Below, piece after piece: positions 1-8,542 of a stretch of 47,632 nt of DNA. Position 1 is the first letter of the stretch, and every line of letters begins with the position of its first letter. Made by a program: the position numbers and the translations under genes. The stretch is from Gomphosphaeria aponina SAG 52.96 = DSM 107014 (GTDB taxonomy: Bacteria; Cyanobacteriota; Cyanobacteriia; Cyanobacteriales; Gomphosphaeriaceae), in NCBI GenBank assembly GCA_016903655.1, contig JADQBC010000008.1, positions 1-47,632 on the forward strand, in the 5' to 3' direction. Below the pieces are notes generated by a model. That model was not told the DNA's origin and searched no databases. It saw only the letters and a list, made by a program, of their open reading frames with translations.

Positions 1-108
1 ACAGAAAATAATGGTAATACTCAACCAGGTTTAGTAACTGTTACTTTGTAACGGGAAAATTGTATTGTTATTCTTAAAGAAGTTCCTGCAGAAGTTTGTA
101 GTAATTGC
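1..108 (+). pseudogene. Broken copy of YgiT-type zinc-finger gene
   Basis: From the window edge to about 108 the DNA is nearly identical to the middle of the intact gene at 297-545. A G-to-T change turns the GAA codon of the intact copy into an in-frame TAA at about 48-50. The similarity ends after the first part of the second CxxC region, where a hairpin-forming element begins. This is the remains of a tandem duplication. The 5' part lies outside the window. Confidence 0.85.
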
Positions 109-156
109 TAAAGTAATTATTCCCTGGGGAATTAATCGCTCAAGGGATTACTACGA
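98..156. repeat. CGTAGTAAT-type hairpin element, copy 1
   Basis: GTAGTAAT at 98-105 pairs with ATTACTAC at 147-154. The same arms recur at 576-607 and 1262-1296. This copy replaces the end of the broken zinc-finger gene, which suggests the element or an associated rearrangement cut the gene. Confidence 0.6.
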
Positions 157-198
157 GCAGTCATCGGAATTATAATATTTGTAGATTTTGTAGGGTTT

Positions 199-264
199 GT
201 AGGGGCGGGTTTAGCCAGAACTTATGATCCAAAAGGACAAACAAAATATCAAAACCCGCCCCGC
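199..264. repeat. GGGGCGGGTTT inverted-repeat element, copy 1
   Basis: The element starts GTAGGGGCGGGTTTAG and ends ATCAAAACCCGCCCC, with about 35 variable bases between. The ends are inverted repeats able to form a GC-rich stem. Related copies lie at 10788, 21829, 32603-32836 and 38483, and a divergent one at 8466. No coding capacity is seen. It is MITE-like or an intergenic hairpin family. Confidence 0.75.
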
Positions 265-296
265 CCCTTGTTTAAAATTGCAAACAAGAAGAGGAT

Positions 297-545
297 ATGA
301 ATTGTGTAATTTGTAAAAATGGTAATACTCAACCAGGTTTAGTAACTGTTACTTTGGAACGGGAAAATTGTATTGTTATTCTTAAAGAAGTTCCTGCAGA
401 AGTTTGTGAAAATTGCGGTGAATATTATTTAAGCGATGGCCGTAGGCCGCCGCGTAGCGGTCGCGTTACTGAACAAGTTTTAAAACGTGCAGAAACAGCA
501 ATTAATAATGGTGCTGAGGTAGAAATCATTCGCTATGCAGCTTGA
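297..545 (+). CDS. YgiT-type zinc-finger protein (antitoxin-like)
   Basis: This 82-residue protein has two CxxC pairs (CVIC at residues 3-6 and CENC at 37-40), the zinc-binding arrangement of YgiT/MqsA-type N-terminal domains. Such short proteins usually pair with a small RelE-like or DUF4258-type toxin; none is adjacent here. The C-terminus (VTEQVLKRAE...VEIIRYAA) looks like the normal family end. Between them lies an Arg/Pro-rich stretch (DGRRPPRSGR), encoded by a palindromic repeat at 433-464, that appears to be an in-frame insertion. An upstream GAGGAT can serve as ribosome binding site. Role as an antitoxin is inferred from family; function of this copy is uncertain. Confidence 0.75.
   Translation: MNCVICKNGNTQPGLVTVTLERENCIVILKEVPAEVCENCGEYYLSDGRRPPRSGRVTEQVLKRAETAINNGAEVEIIRYAA
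433..464. repeat. Palindromic dispersed repeat inside a gene
   Basis: A GC-rich stretch with the arms GCGATGGCCGTAGGCC and GCCGCGTAGCGGTCGC lies in frame in the zinc-finger gene and encodes about ten Arg/Pro/Gly-rich residues. A related sequence (GCGTAGGCGCAGCCCGCCGC) sits in the spacer at 32237-32269. Such palindromes are scattered in many cyanobacterial genomes. That it is an insertion is inferred from the unusual amino acid composition. Confidence 0.6.
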
Positions 546-575
546 TTTTTTTTAGTAGTAATTAGTTTATTTTTT

Positions 576-607
576 TCGTAGTAATTGCGCTTGGCGATTA
601 CTACGAA
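576..607. repeat. CGTAGTAAT-type hairpin element, copy 2
   Basis: TTCGTAGTAAT at 576-586 pairs perfectly with ATTACTACGAA at 597-607. The stop codon of the fused toxin-antitoxin frame lies in the right arm. It may act as a bidirectional terminator between the convergent genes at 297-545 and 601-1227. Confidence 0.7.
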
Positions 608-1227
608 GCTAGAGCAGTTTGGTTGTTAATCCTAGATTTTTCTGCTACTGTAACAGTTAGTTTTAATCCAAGAAGATTGAGCCAAGTTGTCAAGCCATAA
701 ATTGCATCAATTCCACGCTGTGCGAACAATTCATTTAGTTTTTCGTAATGTAATTTAGCTTGTTCTGGGGTCAAATTTGCTTCTCCAAGAGCTTCTAGTA
801 CATGACTAAATGCTAGTTTCAGTAATTCTGGGTCAAATTCATCTTCGTCTTCTTCTAAGTGAGTTTCAAGATATACAGCAGCGTATTTTGGCTCTTTCAG
901 AGATTCAATTAGAGCATTATGATAGCTATCACTGGTTGGCATTTTCTCTTCTCCTATAGTCTGTCCAGTATTTTTTTGCAGCAGCACTATGGTTAATCCT
1001 ATTTGTCCAAAGTAAACTCGATAACCTGGCCCATAATCTATTTTTAATTCATAAACTCCTTCTCCAACTGAGCGATAATCTCCTAAATTGCCAAGACTAA
1101 CTCGGTTAAGTCTTTTATTAATCTTAGTTTTGGCTTTGGTATCCCGAAGGTAATCAAACCATTGAGCAAAAGGAACTCTACCATCACTGGTAATATAACG
1201 TCTAATCTCCCTTGGTGGTACTGTCAT
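601..1227 (-). pseudogene. In-frame fusion of RelE-like toxin and HTH antitoxin
   Basis: One 208-residue frame joins two normally separate genes. Residues 1-79 match RelE/ParE-superfamily 'addiction module killer' toxins (REIRRYIT, VGEGVYELKIDYGPGYRVYFGQ, TIVLL). Residues from the internal ATG at 942 match the HTH antidote partner (NALIESLKEP, YLETHLEE, VLEALG, NLLGLKLTV). The usual toxin segment after TIVLL, a CGGDK-type Lys-rich stretch, is missing. In another frame the DNA just before the antitoxin still encodes a typical toxin tail (KKYWTDYRRRENANQ, then stop, overlapping the antitoxin ATG). An internal deletion therefore removed the toxin core and shifted the frame so that translation runs into the antitoxin. 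The toxin is probably inactive; the antitoxin could still be made from 942. Family assignment is from motif recall. Confidence 0.8.
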
Positions 1228-1261
1228 TATTCCTATTCTGATGATGGCGGAATTTTTGTTT

Positions 1262-1296
1262 GTTTCGTAGTAGTTACTTAACTAATTACTACGAAA
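1262..1296. repeat. CGTAGTAAT-type hairpin element, copy 3
   Basis: GTTTCGTAGTAGTTA pairs with TAATTACTACGAAAC, with one wobble position. It lies just downstream of ispH, so it may act as its terminator. It is also the far boundary of the toxin-antitoxin fusion, which is thus flanked by two copies of the same element (576-607 and here). Confidence 0.7.
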
Positions 1297-1304
1297 CAAT
1301 TAAC

Positions 1305-2513
1305 TTATACTAAAGCTACTGCTGCTTTTAGTTGAAATATTTTCTCAATTACCTCTTCTACCACTTTATCGGGAGTAGAAGCACCTGATGTTACTCCAAC
1401 CACAATCGGGCCATCTGGTAGCCAATTTTCTTTGATTTCTAAATCTTTCCCCAGGGGTTTATGTTCTACCTTATTTCCATCACAAATACGAGCTACACTA
1501 TCTATATGATAGGAGGGAATATTGCGGGCGATCGCTATTTCTTGGAGGTGGGTGGTATTGGAAGAGTTAAACCCACCAATAACCACCATGAGGGATAAAT
1601 CTTCTTTGACTAGCTCAAACATGGCATCTTGACGCTCCTGGGTTGCATCGCAGATGGTGTTAAAACTCATAAAATGGTCATTGAGTTGAGTAGGGCCATA
1701 TTTTTTTAACATTGTCCCCTCAAATAATTTACCAATTTGCTCAGTTTCACTTTTGAGCATGGTAGTCTGGTTGGCAATACCTACCCTTTCTAAATCTTGA
1801 TCTGGGTCAAAACCAGCAGAATGGGCATTTTTAAATTTAGCCAGAAATTCCTCTTTATTCCCACCCTTGAGAATATAATTACAGACATAGTTTGCCTGTT
1901 CTAGATTTAGCACCACCAGATATTTATTGGCAAAGGAACTGGTAGCCACTGTTTCTTCGTGATTGTACTTCCCGTGAATAATTGAAGTATAGTCACGTTT
2001 TTTGTGCTTTTCTACAGAGTTCCATACTTTAGACACCCAAGGACAAGTAGTATCTACCATAGTGCAACCTTTATCATTGAGCAATTCCATTTCTTTCACC
2101 GTAGCGCCAAAAGCTGGTAAAATCACTACATCCCCAGTTTCCACTCCTGAGAAGTCTTTTTCTCCATTAATGACAGGGATAAAACCCACTTCCATTTCCT
2201 GTAAACGCTGATTTACTGAGGGGTTGTGGATAATTTCGTTAGTTACCCAAATGCGATCGCTAGGAAAGTGCTGGCGAGTTTCGTAGGCCATTGCTACTGC
2301 TCTTTCTACCCCCCAGCAAAAGCCAAATGATCGAGCAAGGCGAATAGTCACATCTCCTTTTTGCAGTCGGTAGTTGTTGTTGCGGATTTCTTGAATCAGG
2401 TTACTTTGGTATTCACTCTTTAGTACATTAGCCACTTCTGCTTCGTGACCAAACCCTTTACGGTGGTAGTTTTCCGACTGTTGCAATGAGCGTTTAAAGG
2501 CTTTTGTATCCAT
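1305..2513 (-). CDS. ispH: 4-hydroxy-3-methylbut-2-enyl diphosphate reductase
   Basis: IspH (LytB) catalyses the last step of the MEP isoprenoid pathway, reducing HMBPP to IPP and DMAPP with a [4Fe-4S] cluster; it supplies carotenoid, phytol and quinone side chains. The 402-residue length is typical of cyanobacterial/plastid forms, which carry an N-terminal extension before the core beginning near [20 protein letters not shown]. Conserved cluster cysteines are seen in FCWGVERA, in [10 protein letters not shown] and in the TICDATQ segment, and the substrate loop [11 protein letters not shown] is present. Start ATG at 2513. It is transcribed toward the toxin-antitoxin fusion and a hairpin at 1262-1296 follows it. 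Confidence 0.96.
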   Translation of the reverse strand: MDTKAFKRSLQQSENYHRKGFGHEAEVANVLKSEYQSNLIQEIRNNNYRLQKGDVTIRLARSFGFCWGVERAVAMAYETRQHFPSDRIWVTNEIIHNPSVNQRLQEMEVGFIPVINGEKDFSGVETGDVVILPAFGATVKEMELLNDKGCTMVDTTCPWVSKVWNSVEKHKKRDYTSIIHGKYNHEETVATSSFANKYLVVLNLEQANYVCNYILKGGNKEEFLAKFKNAHSAGFDPDQDLERVGIANQTTMLKSETEQIGKLFEGTMLKKYGPTQLNDHFMSFNTICDATQERQDAMFELVKEDLSLMVVIGGFNSSNTTHLQEIAIARNIPSYHIDSVARICDGNKVEHKPLGKDLEIKENWLPDGPIVVGVTSGASTPDKVVEEVIEKIFQLKAAVALV

Positions 2514-2730
2514 GTTAATTATTTTTTGTCCTTGGTTTATTTAATCATTTTATTCTTTAAAAAACATCCCCCCCTGGCGTTGCTAAGTTGTCCCATGACG
2601 CATTTTATGAGGGAGTAGGGAGTAGGGAGAGGGTTTGAGTTGGCTTAGTAGTTTCCCTAAACTATATAATTGATGACTCAATTCAGCAATGCCTAAATTT
2701 TAACTCCTTGCCTCTTACTTTAATTTTAAC

Positions 2731-3030
2731 TCCGAAGTCACGGGTGAGACAGATGATTTACTTCGCTTGTTACCTAGCTTTGAAACTCGTCAAGTACCAA
2801 TTATTGCTATTGTTGGTAATCCTAATTCTACCATTGCAAGAAAAGAAAAGCTAAGGTAGTGTTAAATGCCTCCATTGAGAGGGAAGCAGATTCCTGGACT
2901 ATTTTGCCAACAACAAGCACTACTTGAGCTTTAGCTATTGCTGATGCTATTGTAATTACTTTAATTGATGCTAAAGGATTATCTGAAGAAAATTTTTTCC
3001 CCAACCATCCAGGTGGGAGTTTGGGTAAAG
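2731..3030 (+). pseudogene. Decayed KpsF/GutQ-type sugar isomerase
   Basis: Translated in two frames, this stretch gives recognisable pieces of an SIS-domain arabinose-5-phosphate isomerase: GETDDLLRLLPSFETRQVPIIA with IVGNPNSTIARK, then, after a frameshift near 2840, KAKVVLNASIEREAD, PTTST, a TGA stop, ALAIADAIVITLIDAKGLSEE and NHPGGSLGK. The N-terminal part and the CBS domains are gone. The rest of the spacer (2514-2730) is AT-rich with a short GGGAGTA repeat and nothing else I can identify. Confidence 0.8.
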
Positions 3031-3049
3031 AGTGGACAAGGAGTTATTT

Positions 3050-4252
3050 ATGACAAAATACCTTAAAAAAATGGCAAACTATCCTCCTCCTATTCTGGTG
3101 TCAGAGTTGGGCTCTTTTGCACATAAAACTCTCATTGAAAGATTGCCAGCTATTGGGAAAAGAATAATTATTGAAAATGATTTCCCTATGTTAATTAGAG
3201 AAAATTTACAAATTCTTATTGATGAGTTACCTGATGGAAAGGTAAGAGCGGTTTTATCCCAAAAATGCGCTCTAGATGTGGTTGATTGGTATAGATATAT
3301 AGAACCATATTTAGGTGAATCATGGTTAGCTCTCCCCTGGTATTTCGCTGAGGCTTATTTTTATCGGAGAGTAATAGAAGCTATTGATTATTTTAATTTA
3401 GTTATAGATCCTTATGCAGGCCAAAAGAAATTAGGTTTAGAAAACTCAATAACCTCAGTTTATTCCCTTAGTAGTCAAATAAATAAACTTTCAGGAAATT
3501 GGCAGAAAAATGAACTTGTTAATGTTATTTATGCTGCTCTCTGGGGTAATAGATTTGATCTGAGTCTTTTTTCTCCAGAACCAGAAATTCAACATAAGAT
3601 ATATAGGGAAAATGAACAAGGTAATTTATTGGTGGATGATACGGAAAAATTAGTTAATTGGCTGGCTGTTAATTCTGTTGAACGGATTGATGTCATTATT
3701 GATAATGCGGGGGTTGAACTTTTTTGTGATTTATGTTTAGTTGATTATCTGTTAAATACTCAGTTAGCTCAGACAGTTTGTTTACATTTAAAGGCCCATC
3801 CTACCTTTGTTTCTGATGCAATAATTAAGGATGTTGATGATTTGCTAGATAGGTTATTCCTCGAAGAGGATAATGAAGTTAAGTCTTTCGCAATGAGACT
3901 GAAAAAATATATCACTTCTCAAGGTTTACAATTAAAAGAACATCTTTTTTGGACTTCACCTTTAGTTTTCTGGGAAATGCCTGAAGATTTAATGCTTGAA
4001 CTAACTAAAGCTAGTTTAACTATTATTAAAGGGGATGCTAACTATCGTCGCTTATTAGGCGATCGCCATTGGTCATTTACCACTCCTTTTGCAGAAATTG
4101 TCTCTTATTTTCCTACTCCTTTGGTAGCTTTACGCACTCTGAAATCAGAAATTGTTTGTGGACTTCAACCCTCCCTAATAACTAGATTAAATACTGAAGA
4201 TACCCATTGGTTAACTAATGGAAAACGAGGTGTTATTCAATTTGCTTGTTAA
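3050..4252 (+). CDS. ARMT1/DUF89-type damage-control phosphatase
   Basis: A 400-residue protein of the DUF89 family, metal-dependent phosphatases that act on damaged or excess phosphometabolites. Eukaryotic ARMT1 and plant relatives hydrolyse sugar phosphates such as fructose-1-phosphate. The metal-binding signature is visible in the C-terminal half: DVIIDNAGVELFCDL and IIKGDANYRRLLGDRHW. The frame is open from a GTG at 3032, but the ATG at 3050 is preceded by AAGGAG at 3038-3043 at a good distance, so I use it. The gene starts immediately after the decayed isomerase and converges on trpS. Substrate is unknown. Confidence 0.85.
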   Translation: MTKYLKKMANYPPPILVSELGSFAHKTLIERLPAIGKRIIIENDFPMLIRENLQILIDELPDGKVRAVLSQKCALDVVDWYRYIEPYLGESWLALPWYFAEAYFYRRVIEAIDYFNLVIDPYAGQKKLGLENSITSVYSLSSQINKLSGNWQKNELVNVIYAALWGNRFDLSLFSPEPEIQHKIYRENEQGNLLVDDTEKLVNWLAVNSVERIDVIIDNAGVELFCDLCLVDYLLNTQLAQTVCLHLKAHPTFVSDAIIKDVDDLLDRLFLEEDNEVKSFAMRLKKYITSQGLQLKEHLFWTSPLVFWEMPEDLMLELTKASLTIIKGDANYRRLLGDRHWSFTTPFAEIVSYFPTPLVALRTLKSEIVCGLQPSLITRLNTEDTHWLTNGKRGVIQFAC

Positions 4253-4272
4253 TAATTTTAATTATTGGTGGT

Positions 4273-4311
4273 CAAAAAGACAAAGAATATCTATCTTCCT
4301 TGTCTTTTTTT
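4273..4311. terminator. Bidirectional terminator between DUF89 gene and trpS
   Basis: AAAAAGACAAAGAA and TTCCTTGTCTTTTTTT form a stem with one mismatch, with A and T runs on either side. It lies between two convergent genes and can serve both. Confidence 0.7.
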
Positions 4312-4334
4312 GATGGTCGAGAAGGAAAGTAAAT

Positions 4335-5345
4335 TTACAAAGGAGGTAAATAACCCAGGGCATTTTTTACCCGCAAAAGGGTTTGATTGGCAACTGTTTG
4401 AGCTTTTTCTTTTCCTGAGTGCAATACTGAATCTAAATACCCCTTTTCTTCCCGAATTTGTTGGTATTTTTCCTGAATGGGTTTAAGGGCTGCAATTGCT
4501 GTATCAGTTAATAAAGGTTTAAATTGTCCCCAACCCATCTCCTCACATTCTGCTGCCACTTCTGCTTTACTTTTTCCACTAAATAAACCATAAAGGGTAA
4601 GTAAATTATTACATTCTGGCCGTTCTGGATCATCAAAAGTTAATCCTTTTACTGGGTCTGTTTTACACCGTTTAATTTTTTTCTGAATTAATTCTGGAGA
4701 GTCCAACAAATTAATCCGACTCAAATCAGCAGGATCTGATTTAGACATTTTGCTAGTCCCGTCTGTCAGACTCATTACTCTCGCACCTTCTTTGCTGATT
4801 AAAGGTGCTGGTATTTTCAGGATTTGCTCATCTTTATTCCCAAATTTATCATTTAATCTGGCAGCAATATCCCGCGTTAATTCTAAATGTTGTTTCTGGT
4901 CTTCTCCTACTGGTACTTTATCTGCCTCATAAAGTAATATATCTGCTGCCATCAGCACTGGGTAATCTAATAATCCTACACTTACGTTTTCTCCCTGTTT
5001 CACTGCTTTTTCCTTAAACTGGATCATTCTTTCTAACCAGTTGAGGGGAGTGATACAGTTGAGTAGCCATGCTAATTCGCTATGGGCGCTTACATGGGAT
5101 TGGACAAAAATGGTAGCATATTCTAAATCTATTCCACAGGCTAAATACAAAGCTGCAATTGTGTAGGTATCTTCTGCTAGGGTTTGAGGATTATGGGGTA
5201 CGGTGATAGCGTGTAAATCTACTACGCAAAAAAAGTTGTCATAATTACTCTGATTTTCTACCCAGTTACGAATTGCTCCGAAATAGTTACCTATATGTAA
5301 GTTTCCTGTAGGTTGAACTCCTGATAAAACTCTTTGTCTCTTCAT
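4335..5345 (-). CDS. trpS: Tryptophan--tRNA ligase
   Basis: TrpS charges tRNA-Trp in the cytoplasm. The 336-residue protein has the class I signatures: HIGN near residue 17 (in SGVQPTGNLHIGNYFGA) and KMSKSD in the C-terminal third, with GEDQKQHLELTRD before it. The frame extends to a TTG upstream, but the ATG at 5345 gives the usual MKRQRVLSGVQPTG start, so I choose it. Divergent from uvrA across a 258-bp spacer. Confidence 0.96.
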   Translation of the reverse strand: MKRQRVLSGVQPTGNLHIGNYFGAIRNWVENQSNYDNFFCVVDLHAITVPHNPQTLAEDTYTIAALYLACGIDLEYATIFVQSHVSAHSELAWLLNCITPLNWLERMIQFKEKAVKQGENVSVGLLDYPVLMAADILLYEADKVPVGEDQKQHLELTRDIAARLNDKFGNKDEQILKIPAPLISKEGARVMSLTDGTSKMSKSDPADLSRINLLDSPELIQKKIKRCKTDPVKGLTFDDPERPECNNLLTLYGLFSGKSKAEVAAECEEMGWGQFKPLLTDTAIAALKPIQEKYQQIREEKGYLDSVLHSGKEKAQTVANQTLLRVKNALGYLPPL

Positions 5346-5401
5346 TGTTCTTTTTTTTATTCCCAAATGATTATATCAGGTTCTTTAATATTTTATCTGT
5401 A

Positions 5402-5427
5402 CTGGTTTGTTTTCCCAACCAAACCAG
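5402..5427. promoter_or_regulatory. Inverted repeat between trpS and uvrA
   Basis: CTGGTTTG and CAAACCAG are perfect 8-base inverted arms separated by 10 bases in the divergent spacer. This is the geometry of a dimeric-regulator site, but no known operator is recognised; it is not a cyanobacterial LexA box. Confidence 0.3.
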
Positions 5428-5505
5428 GGATTTCTGTTACCTACAACCCAGATAATAATTAAGCAATTTTCTCGCCAAATATCGGGAAAAAATTCAGAAT
5501 TTCCC

Positions 5506-5534
5506 TTGACAATGAGCTGGATTTTTGCTACCAT
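5506..5534 (+). promoter_or_regulatory. Candidate promoter of uvrA
   Basis: A consensus -35 TTGACA at 5506-5511 is followed after 17 bases by TACCAT (four of six matches to TATAAT). It is about 70 bases upstream of the uvrA start. Confidence 0.5.
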
Positions 5535-5603
5535 AATTTTAAGAAAACTTAAAAGAGTGCTCCAACTTGATTAATTAAAATTTATTTTCAATTCAGCTAA
5601 TTA

Positions 5604-8432
5604 ATGATGACTCAATTGAACCAAAATATTCGCATTCGTGGTGCAAGAGAACATAACCTAAAAAATATCAACCTGGAACTACCAAGAAATGAATTAATTG
5701 TGTTTACGGGAGTATCAGGTTCGGGGAAATCTTCCCTCGCTTTTGATACAATTTTTGCAGAGGGACAAAGACGTTATGTTGAGTCTTTAAGTGCTTATGC
5801 GCGTCAATTTTTGGGACAATTAGATAAACCAGAGGTAGATGCGATCGAGGGGTTAAGTCCCGCTATTTCTATTGACCAAAAGTCTGCATCCCATAACCCT
5901 CGCTCTACAGTGGGAACTGTTACTGAAATTTACGACTATTTGCGAGTAATTTTTGGGAGAGCAGGTGAACCACATTGCCCGATTTGTAATCATTTGATCG
6001 CCCCTCAAACCATCGATGAAATGTGCGATCGCCTGATGTCTCTCCCAGACGGTACCAAGTTCCACATACTTGCTCCTGTAGTCAGAGGCAAAAAAGGTAC
6101 TCATAAACAACTTTTATCCAGTTTAGCAACTCAAGGATTTGTTCGGGTAAGAATTAACTCTGAAATTAGAGAACTTGCCGACAACATTGAGTTAGATAAA
6201 AAGCAGACACACCAAATTGAAGTTTTAGTAGATCGGTTAATAAAAAAACCAGGAATAGAAGAGCGTTTAGCAGACTCTCTTGCAACCTGTTTGCCTATTT
6301 CAGAAGGTCTGGCTTTAATTCAAATCTTAAATCATTCAGCAGGAGAAAATCAACCTGAAGAAATCCTTTTTTCGGAAAACTTTGCCTGTCCCGAACATGG
6401 AGCAGTAATGGAAGAATTATCGCCGAGATTATTTTCCTTTAACTCCCCCTACGGTGCTTGTCCCAACTGTCATGGTTTAGGAAGTTTACCCACCTTTTCC
6501 CCTCACTTAATTATCCCAGATCCAACAGCACCAACCAAGATAGCAATTGCACCCTGGGCAGATAAAAGTGACTCCTACTATCTTGACCTTTTAAATAGTG
6601 TAGCTCAGGCCTATAATTTTGACCTAAAAACTCCTTGGCATCAACTTACTTTTGCACAACAACAAATAATTTTATTTGGCAGCGATCGCCCTATTTATCC
6701 CAACAACCAAACCCAGGAAAAACCCCGTAAATATGCAGGAGTTATTCCCATCCTCAATAAACAATATCAAGACACCAACTCCGAAGCAATCAAACAAAAA
6801 TTAGCGCAGTATATTGTTAATCAAACCTGCGAAGTTTGTCAGGGAAAACGCCTGAAACCAGAAGCACTTGCAGTCAAATTAGGACAATATCAAATCACCG
6901 ATTTAACCCGAGTTTCCATCCAAGAATGCTTAGACAAAATTAATCAAATGCAACTGAGTCAACGTCAAGCATTAATTGGCGAATTAGCCTTTAGAGAAAT
7001 CAAATCCAGACTACAATTTTTACTCAATGTTGGCTTAGATTATCTTACCCTAGATCGAGCAGCCATGACTTTATCAGGAGGAGAAGCACAAAGAATTAGA
7101 TTAGCAACGCAAATAGGTGCAGGATTAACAGGAGTCCTCTATGTTTTAGATGAACCTAGTATTGGTTTGCATCAAAGAGATAATACTAGACTTTTAGCTA
7201 CTTTAAAACAACTGCGAGACTTAGGCAATACTTTAATCGTTGTCGAACATGATGAAGAAACAATCCGCAGTGCAGATTTAATCGTAGATATTGGGCCAGG
7301 AGCAGGTATTCATGGAGGAGAAATAGTTGTTCAAGGAGACATTAACAAATTACTGGCGGCGGAAAATTCCCTCACTGGCGCTTATTTATCAGGGAGAAAA
7401 GTAATTGAAACTCCCAGAGAAAGAAGAAAAGGAAATGGACTTTCATTAGTCTTACAAGACTGCCATAAAAACAACCTCAAACACATAGATGTAGAAATAC
7501 CTTTAGGAAAATTAGTTTGTATAACTGGAGTTTCTGGTTCTGGGAAATCTAGTTTAGTTGGAGAAATTTTACATCCAGCATTGCAACATTATTTAACGAA
7601 AAAAATACCTTTTCCCCAAGGTTTAGGAAAAGTTTATGGACTAGAAGCAATAGACAAAGTAATAGTAATTGACCAATCACCTATCGGGAGAACACCCCGT
7701 TCCAACCCTGCAACTTATACAGGACTTTTCGACTCCATTCGGGAAGTTTTTTCCCTCACCATTGAAGCAAAAGCGAGAGGTTATCAACCAGGGCATTTTT
7801 CTTTTAATGTCAAAGGAGGAAGATGTGAAGCTTGCGGCGGTCAAGGAGTAAATATCATTGAAATGAACTTTTTACCTGATGTTTATGTGCAGTGCGAAGT
7901 TTGTAAAGGAGCGCGCTATAGTCGGGAAACCCTGCAAGTAAAATATAAAAATTATTCCATTGCTGAGGTTTTGAATATGACCGTTGAAGAAGGATTGGAA
8001 GTATTCTCAAATATACCCAGAGCAGCTAGCAGACTACAGACTTTAATTGATGTGGGATTAGGCTATTTAAAATTAGGTCAACCTGCCACTACTTTATCAG
8101 GAGGAGAAGCACAACGAGTAAAATTAGCCACTGAATTATCTCGCCGAGCTACAGGAAAGACCATTTATTTAATTGATGAACCCACCACAGGTTTATCTTT
8201 TTATGATGTCCATCACCTGTTAAATGTTTTGCAAAGGTTAACAGATAAAGGCAATAGTATTGTGGTTATTGAACACAATTTAGACGTTATTCGTTGTGCT
8301 GACTGGGTAATAGATTTAGGGCCCCAAGGAGGTAATTTAGGCGGAGAAATAATTGCAGTGGGGACACCAGAAGAAATCGCCCAAAATCACAATTCCTATA
8401 CTGGGCAATATTTGCACCAAGTATTAAATTAA
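5604..8432 (+). CDS. uvrA: Excinuclease ABC subunit A
   Basis: UvrA is the damage-sensing ATPase of nucleotide excision repair and loads UvrB. At 942 residues it has the normal length. It has two ABC ATPase halves: Walker A GVSGSGKSSLAFD near residue 37 and GVSGSGKSSLVGE near 645, with signatures LSGGEAQRIRLA and LSGGEAQRVKLA. The zinc modules are visible as CPIC, as CPEH with CPNC, as CEVC and as CEACGGQG with CEVC. The UvrB-interacting and insertion regions are present without breaks. Start is one of two adjacent ATGs (5604 or 5607). The spacer after it holds a divergent hairpin repeat. Confidence 0.97.
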   Translation: MMTQLNQNIRIRGAREHNLKNINLELPRNELIVFTGVSGSGKSSLAFDTIFAEGQRRYVESLSAYARQFLGQLDKPEVDAIEGLSPAISIDQKSASHNPRSTVGTVTEIYDYLRVIFGRAGEPHCPICNHLIAPQTIDEMCDRLMSLPDGTKFHILAPVVRGKKGTHKQLLSSLATQGFVRVRINSEIRELADNIELDKKQTHQIEVLVDRLIKKPGIEERLADSLATCLPISEGLALIQILNHSAGENQPEEILFSENFACPEHGAVMEELSPRLFSFNSPYGACPNCHGLGSLPTFSPHLIIPDPTAPTKIAIAPWADKSDSYYLDLLNSVAQAYNFDLKTPWHQLTFAQQQIILFGSDRPIYPNNQTQEKPRKYAGVIPILNKQYQDTNSEAIKQKLAQYIVNQTCEVCQGKRLKPEALAVKLGQYQITDLTRVSIQECLDKINQMQLSQRQALIGELAFREIKSRLQFLLNVGLDYLTLDRAAMTLSGGEAQRIRLATQIGAGLTGVLYVLDEPSIGLHQRDNTRLLATLKQLRDLGNTLIVVEHDEETIRSADLIVDIGPGAGIHGGEIVVQGDINKLLAAENSLTGAYLSGRKVIETPRERRKGNGLSLVLQDCHKNNLKHIDVEIPLGKLVCITGVSGSGKSSLVGEILHPALQHYLTKKIPFPQGLGKVYGLEAIDKVIVIDQSPIGRTPRSNPATYTGLFDSIREVFSLTIEAKARGYQPGHFSFNVKGGRCEACGGQGVNIIEMNFLPDVYVQCEVCKGARYSRETLQVKYKNYSIAEVLNMTVEEGLEVFSNIPRAASRLQTLIDVGLGYLKLGQPATTLSGGEAQRVKLATELSRRATGKTIYLIDEPTTGLSFYDVHHLLNVLQRLTDKGNSIVVIEHNLDVIRCADWVIDLGPQGGNLGGEIIAVGTPEEIAQNHNSYTGQYLHQVLN

Positions 8433-8465
8433 TCATTAGTTGCTTGTAGTAATTTAGTTTAATAA

Positions 8466-8529
8466 GGAGAGGGCGGGAAATGAGCTTCAGGTTATGGGTG
8501 TGAGTACTTGTTATCCTGTTACCCGCCCC
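8466..8529. repeat. Divergent GGGCGGG inverted-repeat element
   Basis: GAGAGGGCGGGAAA and GTTACCCGCCCCT form the ends of a 64-base element in the spacer between the convergent uvrA and TPR genes. It resembles the GGGGCGGGTTT family but the inner bases differ. Confidence 0.5.
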
Positions 8530-8542
8530 TACTGACTAATGA

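Noticed and set aside
4265..4486. 73-residue plus-strand frame over the trpS end
   Set aside because: It lies on the opposite strand of trpS and across the terminator, without a start signal.
5400..5560. LexA/SOS box upstream of uvrA
   Set aside because: No RGTACNNNDGTWCB-like site was found; only an unrelated inverted repeat and a TTGACA promoter are present.
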